DNA of 64,000 bases from DASXHY01 sp035552155 (GTDB lineage: Bacteria; Verrucomicrobiota; Verrucomicrobiia; Limisphaerales; DASXHY01): assembly GCA_035552155.1 (NCBI GenBank), contig DASZLX010000018.1, forward strand, positions 248,001 to 312,000, in the 5' to 3' direction. The position numbers and the translations under genes were made by a program. The notes beneath the pieces were generated by a model. It did no database searches, was not told the origin of the DNA, and saw only the letters and a list, made by a program, of their open reading frames with translations. Shown piece by piece: positions 55,501-62,457 of the stretch (its first letter is position 1; the number at the start of each line of letters is the position of its first letter).

Positions 55501-57036
55501 ATGCCATCCACAACCGGACCTCTGCTCGAAATGCGCGGGGTCTCGAAACGATTCCCGGGCGTGATTGCACTGGACGGAGTGAACCTCCGAATCGACCGCG
55601 GCGAAGTCGTGGCGCTCGTTGGCGAAAACGGCGCCGGCAAATCCACGTTGATGAAAATTCTCGGCGGCGTCCATCAGCCGGACGCGGGAGAAATCCGCGT
55701 GGACGGCGAGCCCGTGACGATTCATAGCGTGACCGACGCGATGCGGCTGGGCATCGCCTTCATTCATCAGGAACTTAACGTTCTGGATAATCTGGACGTG
55801 GCGGCGAATGTGTTTCTCGGGCGCGAACCGCTTCACGGGCCGTTTCAGCTGATCGACCAGAAAAAAATTCACGCCGATGCCGCGCCGTTTTTGACACGCC
55901 TTGGCCTGAACATTTCGACCCACACGCGCCTCGATAAACTTTCGGTCGCGCAACAACAGCTCGTCGAAATCGCCAAGGCGCTTTCACTGAACGCCCGGCT
56001 GATCATCATGGACGAGCCGACCTCGAGCCTCACGCTTTCCGAGACGAACCGACTGCTGGAGCTCGTCTGCGAGCTGAGCAACCAGGGCGTGAGCATCATC
56101 TACATCTCGCATCGTCTCGGTGAAATCGACCAGTGCGCCGACCGGGTGGTGGTGCTGCGCGATGGGAAAAACGCAGGAGAAGCGCCGCATGAACAGGCCA
56201 CTCACGATCAACTGGTCAACATGATGATCGGGCGCGAAATAAAGAGTTTTTACGTCGCGTCCGATGCGCCGAAAACACCCGGCTTCCTCCAGGTGCGCAA
56301 CCTTCGTTCGTCGATGTATCCCCTAGAAGCGGTTTCGTTCGACGCGGCAAAGGGGGAGATTCTTGGTTTCGCGGGGCTGGTGGGCGCCGGACGTTCGGAA
56401 ATGGCCAAGGCACTGGTCGGTCTCGACGGCGCCGAAGCCGCCGAAGTGTTGCTGGATGGCCGGCGGCTTACGATTTCCCGCCCGCGTGATTCCATTCAAC
56501 ACGGAATTTATCTCGTGCCCGAGGACCGCCGTGGCGAAGGACTAGTCGTCGGCATGTGCGTGCGCGAAAACGTCAGCCTCCCTTCCTTGCCCCGTTTCAC
56601 GAGAATGGGATTGATCCAACGAGACCGCGAACGCAAAACCGCCGACGAACAAATCTCCTCGCTGAGGATCAAAACACCCAATGCAGAATCCCTGGTCATG
56701 AATCTCAGCGGTGGGAACCAGCAAAAAGTGGTGCTCGGAAAATGGCTAGCGATGGAGCCGAAGGTGCTGATCCTCGACGAACCGACGCGCGGCATTGACG
56801 TCGGCGCCAAAGCGGAAATTTACCGCCTCATGCGGGAGCTGGCCGCGCAAGGCACGGTCATTCTCATGATCAGCAGCGACATGGAGGAAGTGTTGCACGT
56901 CAGCGACCGCGTCGCGGTCATGCACGAAGGGCGAATCATGGGCGTGCTGGAGCGTTCGGATTGTTCGGAAGCAAACATCATGCAACTCGCCGTGGGCCGG
57001 CCCGTGGCGGCGGCCAAGCAGCCTTTTGCCGGTTGA
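55501..57036 (+). CDS. Sugar ABC transporter ATPase with two nucleotide-binding domains
   Basis: 511 aa, AraG/RbsA type. The N-terminal domain has Walker A GENGAGKST, signature LSVAQQQLVEIAKAL and Walker B LIIMDEPTSSL. The C-terminal domain has a degenerate Walker A (GLVGAGRSEMAKALVG), as usual in this family, signature LSGGNQQKVVLGKWL and Walker B VLILDEPTRGIDVGAK. It powers import with the permease encoded nine bases downstream. Confidence 0.95.
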   Translation: MPSTTGPLLEMRGVSKRFPGVIALDGVNLRIDRGEVVALVGENGAGKSTLMKILGGVHQPDAGEIRVDGEPVTIHSVTDAMRLGIAFIHQELNVLDNLDVAANVFLGREPLHGPFQLIDQKKIHADAAPFLTRLGLNISTHTRLDKLSVAQQQLVEIAKALSLNARLIIMDEPTSSLTLSETNRLLELVCELSNQGVSIIYISHRLGEIDQCADRVVVLRDGKNAGEAPHEQATHDQLVNMMIGREIKSFYVASDAPKTPGFLQVRNLRSSMYPLEAVSFDAAKGEILGFAGLVGAGRSEMAKALVGLDGAEAAEVLLDGRRLTISRPRDSIQHGIYLVPEDRRGEGLVVGMCVRENVSLPSLPRFTRMGLIQRDRERKTADEQISSLRIKTPNAESLVMNLSGGNQQKVVLGKWLAMEPKVLILDEPTRGIDVGAKAEIYRLMRELAAQGTVILMISSDMEEVLHVSDRVAVMHEGRIMGVLERSDCSEANIMQLAVGRPVAAAKQPFAG

Positions 57037-57044
57037 AATAAAAA

Positions 57045-58007
57045 ATGAAAAAGGATTTTGGCATTTTCGGCCTGTTGCTGGTGCTTTGCATCGTCACGGC
57101 CTCGCAAAACCATAATTTTCTCCGGCCGGAAAACCTCACCAACCTTGCCAATATCATCGGCTTGTTTGGGATTTTCAGCATCGGCGCAGGACTAATCATC
57201 ATTACCGGAGGCATCGACCTCTCCGTCGGCTCGTTGATCGCGCTGACCGGGATTCTTTTGGCGATGGCTTTGCGGGAATGGAACTGGCCGTGGCCGCTCG
57301 CAGTGCTCTTTGTCGTGGCCGTGCCGGTAATCCTCGGCTGGATTCACGGACTGCTCATTACCCGGCTGAATATTCAGCCATTCATCGTCACGCTTTGCGG
57401 CCTGCTGATTTATCGCGGCATGGCGCGGTTCATTGCGCATGACGTGACGAAAGGTTTCGGCGACGGCCACGGATTTGAAACCCTAGCCAATCTCGCTCAC
57501 GGCAAACTATTCGGTTTGCCAATGCCGTTCGTCATCCTGGTGATTGTAGCCGCCATCATGTGGTTTGTTTTGCACCGTTCGATTTATGGGCGTTACCTGC
57601 TGGCGGTCGGCCGCAATGAGGAAGCCACCCGCTTCTCCGGCATCAACACACGCCGGGTGATCGCCAGCGCCTACATTGTAGGCGGTTTGTTGACGGGCAT
57701 TTCGGGAATTCTGTTCGCGTTTTACACCAATTCTATTTCGCCTTCCAACGCCGGAAGCTTCTACGAACTCTACGGAATTGCCGCTGCGGTTCTGGGCGGA
57801 TGCAGCCTGCGGGGCGGTGAAGGCTCCATCATCGGAATTGTCATCGGCACGGCTCTTTTGCAGGTGCTGCAAAATCTGGTGAACCTGCTCGGCATCGACA
57901 GCTCGCTCAACTTTTCCGTCATGGGAGCGGTCGTGCTGATAGGCGTCATCGCCGATCAACTTTTCCAAAAGCATCGCGCTAAAAAGGCGGTGCTCCAGCC
58001 GAAATGA
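57045..58007 (+). CDS. Sugar ABC transporter permease
   Basis: 320 aa, AraH/RbsC type. About nine hydrophobic segments: the N-terminus FGIFGLLLVLCIVTASQ, then IIGLFGIFSIGAGLIIITGGIDLSVGSLIAL with the family GGIDLSVGS signature, VILGWIHGLLITRLNIQPFIVTL, GRYLLAVGRNEEATRFSGI coupling region and LGGCSLRGGEGSIIGIVIGT. It is the last gene of the ara operon; an inverted repeat begins within two bases of its stop. Confidence 0.95.
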   Translation: MKKDFGIFGLLLVLCIVTASQNHNFLRPENLTNLANIIGLFGIFSIGAGLIIITGGIDLSVGSLIALTGILLAMALREWNWPWPLAVLFVVAVPVILGWIHGLLITRLNIQPFIVTLCGLLIYRGMARFIAHDVTKGFGDGHGFETLANLAHGKLFGLPMPFVILVIVAAIMWFVLHRSIYGRYLLAVGRNEEATRFSGINTRRVIASAYIVGGLLTGISGILFAFYTNSISPSNAGSFYELYGIAAAVLGGCSLRGGEGSIIGIVIGTALLQVLQNLVNLLGIDSSLNFSVMGAVVLIGVIADQLFQKHRAKKAVLQPK

Positions 58008-58008
58008 G

Positions 58009-58040
58009 TTTTTGTGCAAAAGGGGTTTTCCGCACAAAAA
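58009..58040 (+). terminator. Inverted repeat after the ara operon, possible terminator
   Basis: tttttgtgc (58009-58017) and gcacaaaaa (58032-58040) pair perfectly around 14 bases. There is a T-rich stretch shortly after (ctcttatttt). A second stem, cccgaagt/acttcggg, follows at 58054-58092. The weak stem makes termination plausible, not certain. Confidence 0.45.
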
Positions 58041-58201
58041 TGGCTCTTATTTTCCCGAAGTTTTCAGCTGAATCACTTCACAGCACTTCGGGTGGCCTAT
58101 TATCGCGCTGGACTTTATGCCTTCAGATTCGCCTCGGGAATTCGTGCCCGTGTTTCGGGCGGTTAACGATAACTGTATTCTTTTCAACGGGTCCTTCAGA
58201 T

Positions 58202-58229
58202 TTGCTCATGGACCAACAATTAATAGAAT
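58202..58229 (+). promoter_or_regulatory. Candidate promoter of the small-ORF/SLATT cassette
   Basis: TTGCTC (58202-58207) and TAGAAT (58224-58229) with a 16-base spacer, 46 bases before the ATG at 58276. The fit to a sigma-70 consensus is moderate. Confidence 0.35.
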
Positions 58230-58275
58230 GGAATAAAAATGTTTACACGGGACTTGTCGGGACTAAATTGCCCAA

Positions 58276-58464
58276 ATGAGCGAAGAAGCCAAACAACCAG
58301 ATAATAAGGAAATCGTCGTCGCTAACGAGAAAAATGTCAGGCATCAGAACGCATCGGAGCTTTGTGGAAGCGATGCCAGACTCATCAAGGAAGGATTAGA
58401 CACCTCAACTCCCGTGATGAACACTCTAGCACCGCCTGATGCACCGCCGCCGCTCAAAAAATAA
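58276..58464 (+). CDS. Small protein with conserved proline-rich C-terminus, copy 1
   Basis: 62 aa, acidic N-terminus (MSEEAKQPDNKEIVVANEK). The C-terminus is VMNTLAPPDAPPPLKK. The next small ORF, at 58614-58787, ends VINTLAPPDSPPPPKRRK. The shared tail, in two ORFs lined up before a membrane protein gene, argues that both are translated and related. There is no signal peptide and no known domain. A weak similarity (LCGSDARLIKEG versus FSGSGDILEEAN) may extend upstream of the tail. The region is visibly AT-richer than the rest of the window. Confidence 0.65.
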   Translation: MSEEAKQPDNKEIVVANEKNVRHQNASELCGSDARLIKEGLDTSTPVMNTLAPPDAPPPLKK

Positions 58465-58613
58465 TGTCGTCGATCAAACGGCTCTTAGTTCTTATGCCTG
58501 CGGTCACAAGCCATAGGTAGCAGCCTGTAAGCGAATAAATCAAAAAACTGGCTAGTACCCACTCGCCTTTACAAAACTGTTTACAGCGGTTTGGTCAACG
58601 GTAAGCTAGTGAA

Positions 58614-58787
58614 ATGAGAGCGAAAGATAAGCCAAAACGTGAGATCGAGAAGAAATCCGGGATAGAAAATTTTTCAGGCAGCGGAGACATTCTTGAGGAA
58701 GCGAATAAGCTTCTTCCGGCACCACCACAAGTGATAAATACTCTGGCACCGCCTGATTCCCCGCCGCCACCTAAAAGACGAAAATGA
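58614..58787 (+). CDS. Small protein with conserved proline-rich C-terminus, copy 2
   Basis: 57 aa, basic N-terminus (MRAKDKPKREIEKKSG) and C-terminal VINTLAPPDSPPPPKRRK. It is too short for many gene callers. Its stop overlaps the ATG of the SLATT-like gene by four bases (ATGA), so translation is probably coupled and it may be produced in balance with that protein. It is a diverged duplicate of the protein at 58276 in the C-terminal third. Function unknown. Confidence 0.7.
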   Translation: MRAKDKPKREIEKKSGIENFSGSGDILEEANKLLPAPPQVINTLAPPDSPPPPKRRK

Positions 58788-59332
58788 ACGGTACCGAAGA
58801 AAATCGTAAAGAACAGCATAAGCTTCTTTTCGATGTAAGACGCTCAGTGCGTTATCACACGAGGCGACGGCAGTACTTTGATCGCCTCAATAAATTCACC
58901 AAGATATTTACACTTATTGGTGGTTTGGGAACTGTAACAACTTTGTTGGCTAAAGGTGGCGAGGTTTTGACATTGTTTTTCGGCACAGTCGCGGGCTTCT
59001 TCTCAATAGTTGATATTGTCCTCGGCACGGACGAAATGGCACAAATGCACGGGGATTTGATGAGAGAGTTCAATACCATCGAAATCGGGATGGTTTTGGT
59101 GGGAGATAATCTCACTGCTGAACAAATTGTAAAATTTACGGCCCGCCGTCTGGAAATCGAAGCGAAAGAGCCTCCCAAATTGCAGGTTTTGGATGTCATC
59201 TGCTATAACGAACTTGTAAAAGCGATGGGCTATCCAAAATCATATCAGTCGAAGCCATTGTCATGGCCCCAAAAATTCTTTGCTCCTGCATTAGATATTT
59301 TTCCAGGTCGACTCGAAAAACAGGAATCATAA
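58784..59332 (+). CDS. SLATT-like two-helix membrane protein (candidate defence effector)
   Basis: 182 aa. A basic N-terminal helix (RRSVRYHTRRRQYFDRLNKF, 19-38) leads to two transmembrane segments (about 38-57 FTKIFTLIGGLGTVTTLLA; 60-82 EVLTLFFGTVAGFFSIVDIVLG). A helical C-terminus has RRLEIEAKEPPKLQVLDVIC and YNELVKAMGYP (121-151). This pattern fits SLATT domains, predicted pore-forming effectors in bacterial conflict systems. No SLOG sensor, nucleotidyltransferase or restriction gene lies beside it. Its only partners are the two tiny ORFs upstream. Base composition suggests horizontal transfer. Confidence 0.75.
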   Translation: MNGTEENRKEQHKLLFDVRRSVRYHTRRRQYFDRLNKFTKIFTLIGGLGTVTTLLAKGGEVLTLFFGTVAGFFSIVDIVLGTDEMAQMHGDLMREFNTIEIGMVLVGDNLTAEQIVKFTARRLEIEAKEPPKLQVLDVICYNELVKAMGYPKSYQSKPLSWPQKFFAPALDIFPGRLEKQES

Positions 59333-59557
59333 CCTATCGGATGGCCAAAGGCTGATTGGCTATTCTTGTGCGGCCGACTTCGCAAATGGGCAATTGTGTG
59401 CAAAAAACATCCAAGGGGAGAGAGAAATTGTTCCGGCGTGGGAGAAAACTTGAACCCGGATGGACCAATGATCCGTCGACTGTCAGGTATTTTTTCCTAA
59501 CTCGCGAGAACGGGGGGGTGCGCCTCCGTTCCCCACGCCAGCTTTCCGAGCGGAGTT

Positions 59558-60217
59558 CTATTGCGTGATGCTGCAACTGTGAACTGTCCAGGTGCTGTTG
59601 CCCGAAATAATTTCCACACCATACTGGCAGGAGCCGACTGTGCCGTCGGCAAGATGCCCGTTGTTCACCAGCCATTTGAAAATTCCAGCGAGGTCCGCGC
59701 TGCCGGAACTGCTCTGATTCACCCGCAGGAACGACCAGTAAGAACCATGATAAACATTATAGGCCACGCCGCTGATGGTCACGTTCGCCTGATAGAGCGA
59801 GCCATTCGGATACGCTCCGCTGGTCCATTGTGTCCAGACCATGACCTCGCTCGGAATCCAGCAATCGAATGCGAAATCGCACTGGCCCTCAGTCGGGCCG
59901 GTGTCGAAGGTGCCCACCAGCCTCCCGAGCGCGCTGACTTTTTTGTTGATGGTAAAACGCGCGTCGGGGTAGGTCTTCACCGTGCTCCCGCTTTGAGAAG
60001 TTGACGCCCAAAAGTGCGGCGCGGAACCGCTTAGCGTATCCACGTATAAAGTCTGCGGGCCGGCCCCGGCGCCCCAGACGTCATTGTTGACTGCGTAACC
60101 GGTGACGAAATTGTATTGGCCGAAGTTCGCCGTGGTGGTCCACACCGCAGCGGAAGCGGCAAATGGAAGAGCGGCGAGTGAAGCAACCAGAAGGATGATA
60201 TGTGTGTTGGATTTCAT
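59558..60217 (-). CDS. Secreted GH12 endoglucanase/xyloglucanase
   Basis: 219 aa from the ATG at 60217, which gives the signal peptide MKSNTHIILLVASLAALPFAASA. GH12 landmarks are NNDVWGAGAGPQTL, TVKTYPD, FAFDCWIPSEVMVW with nucleophile E124, and CQYGVEIISGN with acid/base E202. Spacing between the two Glu is 78 residues, near the family norm. GH12 enzymes cleave beta-1,4-glucan or xyloglucan by a retaining mechanism. It is followed on the same strand, upstream, by the GH50-like gene, and is close to a second propeller kinase pair. Confidence 0.88.
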   Translation of the reverse strand: MKSNTHIILLVASLAALPFAASAAVWTTTANFGQYNFVTGYAVNNDVWGAGAGPQTLYVDTLSGSAPHFWASTSQSGSTVKTYPDARFTINKKVSALGRLVGTFDTGPTEGQCDFAFDCWIPSEVMVWTQWTSGAYPNGSLYQANVTISGVAYNVYHGSYWSFLRVNQSSSGSADLAGIFKWLVNNGHLADGTVGSCQYGVEIISGNSTWTVHSCSITQ

Positions 60218-60231
60218 GTTTTGGGTGTGAT

Positions 60232-60248
60232 GGTGTAACGAATACACC
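60232..60248 (-). promoter_or_regulatory. Palindrome near the start of the GH12 gene
   Basis: ggtgta-acgaa-tacacc, a 6-base perfect inverted repeat with a 5-base centre, 15-31 bases before the ATG. It could be an operator or a weak mRNA hairpin. Confidence 0.35.
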
Positions 60249-60292
60249 GGACCCACGCTCCGCTGCTACCCTACAAAAATAAGGGAGAAAAC

Positions 60293-61711
60293 TTACTCCT
60301 GACGTTCCGAGAAGACGGTCTTGCTGTGGTCGAAATAATCGCTCAAGGAATAGACGCGCTCATTTATCGACTTCATCGCATCCATCAAATCCCTATACGG
60401 CTCGTAGCGAAAGGTGACAATGCCCTTATTGGAATCGCGATTGGAAGGATCGGTGTTCGGCTCGGCCGGATCGTTGTCGCTGTATTTGAACCAGTGCCAG
60501 CCCACGCAAACTTTTGATTCGAGCAGGGACAGGGTGAAATTCTGATAGAACAATCCGCGATCGCGTTGCGATTTGACGATCCAACCCGCGCCGGTGGTGT
60601 TGGCCATTCCGGAATCCGCTCCTTTTACGTACCATTCGGTGATGAGGATGGGCCGGCCGGATTCGCGCGACCACATGGCGAGTTTTTCCTGCGAGGGCGT
60701 CCAGGTGCGGTAATAATTGACCGCCATGACATCCACATATTTTCCGGCGGCGTGGAAAACTTCCGGCCAGTTCAATTCGCCGCCATGAAAACGTGAGCCC
60801 AGAAAAAGATGGTTGGGATCATATTTTTTGATCGCGGTTGAAACGATGCGAAAGTAGCGGTCGGCGACGAGGGCCAGAAAATCCTTTTTGTCCTGCTCGG
60901 TCACGTCGCCGGCGACGGCCTGCTGCCCGTGGCGCGCCCGCAACCAGGAAAGCGCGGCCTGATGGCCGGGGTCCGAATCGGGCAATTTAAGATAATTGAG
61001 AATTTCATCCGCTTTGAACGGCATTTCGTTGTCGGAAAAATGGCCGAGCAGCCAGGGGTCGTCCTTCGTTTTCGCGAGTTGGCGCGCGTAGGTGTCGCAG
61101 AAGGTTTCAAATTCCGGATCAAAGACGAAAATGCAGTCGTTGGGATAGCCCATGTGGCCTGATTGCTGGTAGGTGCCGCCGCGCTTTTTACCGTAGCTGC
61201 TCATGAAATCCCAGATGCGCGTATAGACCAGCGGGTGCGAAGCCTGGCGCAATCGCTGTGTGTCGGACCAGGCGCCGAGTCCGTTGAAACCCAGCGAGTG
61301 CAACAATCGGCTCGTCGCGGTCACCCAATTGGAATCGCTGCCGAATTTTTCCTTGAAAGCCGCTTCCGCATTCGTGCCGCCCATCGGCGAAACCGCGACG
61401 ATGCCTTTATGCAGGAAAAGACATCCCTGCGGGTCCACCAACCACCAGCGGCCATCAATTCGAGCCGGATAAAAAAAGCCAGTGGCTTTTTCCTTTCGCG
61501 CTGTCCAACCGCCGAATTGATCCAAATCCACATCCACGCGGTTGCCGGCCGAAGCGGGCAGCGCGGCGAGGGTGAGGGTTGAATAATTTGTCCACGGTTT
61601 GCCAGGCGCCACCTGCACGGCCACGGAGACAATTCCTGAATCGGCCAGGGCCGATTGGGTCATTGCCCAAAATAAAAAAACCGTGGCGATCATTCTAAAA
61701 AAATGTTTCAT
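60293..61711 (-). CDS. Secreted GH50-like beta-agarase/galactanase family protein
   Basis: 472 aa from the ATG at 61711 (MKHFFRMIATVFLFWAMTQSALA, signal peptide). A small N-terminal beta region is followed by a barrel with RWWLVDPQGCLFLHKGI, SLGFNGLGAWSD, GHFSDNEMPF (putative acid/base E229), DPNHLFLGSRFHG and RPILITEWYVKG (putative nucleophile E359). This layout fits GH50-type agarases or related beta-galactanases. The substrate is inferred from family only. It is probably cotranscribed with the GH12 gene 75 bases downstream. Confidence 0.8.
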   Translation of the reverse strand: MKHFFRMIATVFLFWAMTQSALADSGIVSVAVQVAPGKPWTNYSTLTLAALPASAGNRVDVDLDQFGGWTARKEKATGFFYPARIDGRWWLVDPQGCLFLHKGIVAVSPMGGTNAEAAFKEKFGSDSNWVTATSRLLHSLGFNGLGAWSDTQRLRQASHPLVYTRIWDFMSSYGKKRGGTYQQSGHMGYPNDCIFVFDPEFETFCDTYARQLAKTKDDPWLLGHFSDNEMPFKADEILNYLKLPDSDPGHQAALSWLRARHGQQAVAGDVTEQDKKDFLALVADRYFRIVSTAIKKYDPNHLFLGSRFHGGELNWPEVFHAAGKYVDVMAVNYYRTWTPSQEKLAMWSRESGRPILITEWYVKGADSGMANTTGAGWIVKSQRDRGLFYQNFTLSLLESKVCVGWHWFKYSDNDPAEPNTDPSNRDSNKGIVTFRYEPYRDLMDAMKSINERVYSLSDYFDHSKTVFSERQE

Positions 61712-61780
61712 ATCGTTCAACACCGGCACAATTGCAGGCCCGGCAGAATACATCGTTACTATAGGGAACGTGGTAAAAAC

Positions 61781-61805
61781 GCCCCACCCCACAAAACAGT
61801 GGGGC
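61781..61805 (-). terminator. Hairpin after the second LuxR-type regulator
   Basis: gccccac (61781-61787) and gtggggc (61799-61805) pair around 11 bases, directly after the regulator stop on the minus strand, followed there by a T-run (gtttttacc). A probable terminator. Confidence 0.6.
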
Positions 61806-61806
61806 A

Positions 61807-62457
61807 CTACGAAGCGGGACGGCGAATGGAGGATTGACGCAATTTATTGACCGCCTGGACCCGGCTTTGCACGTGCAGTTTCTTGTAGATTTCGTTGAGA
61901 TACCAGCACACGGTGCTCAAAGTGATGCTTAATTTTTCGGCAATCTCCTTGTTGGCGTAGCCGTTGGCGACCAGGTCCAGGATTTCGCGCTCACGCGGGG
62001 CGAGCGTTTCGGCGACATCCGGCGCGGGTCTTGGCTCGTGAAAGGCCGCGATCACTTTCCGCGCGATCTCGCTCGTCATCGGCGCACCACCGCGATGGGC
62101 TTCCAAGATCGCTTCAATGATTTCCACTGCCGTCGCCTGCTTGAGCAGGTAGCCGCCGGCACCGGCCCGTAACGCCTTGAAAATATGTTCGGCGTCGTTA
62201 TAGACCGTCAGCACCACCACGCTGGCATCGGGAAACTGGGACTTGACCCGCGCGGTCACTTCCGCGCCGGAAAAATCCGGCAGATTCAGGTCCATCAACA
62301 CGACCTCGGGGGCATCTTCTCCAATTCGTTTAATGGCTTCGGCACCGGTGCCGTATTCGGCGACACAGGTCAGGTTCGGCTTCGATTCAATCACCCGGCG
62401 GAGGCTGCGGCGGAATTGCGCGTCGTCCTCGACAATTGCGACTTTGATCGTCTTCAT
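61807..62457 (-). CDS. NarL/LuxR-type response regulator, second copy
   Basis: 216 aa. Receiver domain with phosphoacceptor D56 in VVLMDLNLPDF and Lys in GYLLKQ; C-terminal LuxR helix-turn-helix (LAPREREILDLVANGYANKEIAEKLSITLSTVCWYLNEIYKKL). Its recognition helix differs from that of the regulator at 20229-20855 (STVCWYLNE versus DTIRTHLRR), so it should bind another site. Its ATG overlaps the stop of the upstream kinase by four bases. Confidence 0.95.
   Translation of the reverse strand: MKTIKVAIVEDDAQFRRSLRRVIESKPNLTCVAEYGTGAEAIKRIGEDAPEVVLMDLNLPDFSGAEVTARVKSQFPDASVVVLTVYNDAEHIFKALRAGAGGYLLKQATAVEIIEAILEAHRGGAPMTSEIARKVIAAFHEPRPAPDVAETLAPREREILDLVANGYANKEIAEKLSITLSTVCWYLNEIYKKLHVQSRVQAVNKLRQSSIRRPAS

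Noticed and set aside
58004..58279. Possible 91-aa gene after the ara permease
   Set aside because: It begins inside the permease stop region, spans two inverted repeats and has no recognisable features.
59356..59568. Possible 70-aa gene between the SLATT-like gene and the GH12 gene
   Set aside because: No ribosome-binding site or domain is seen, and its end overlaps the GH12 coding region in antisense.
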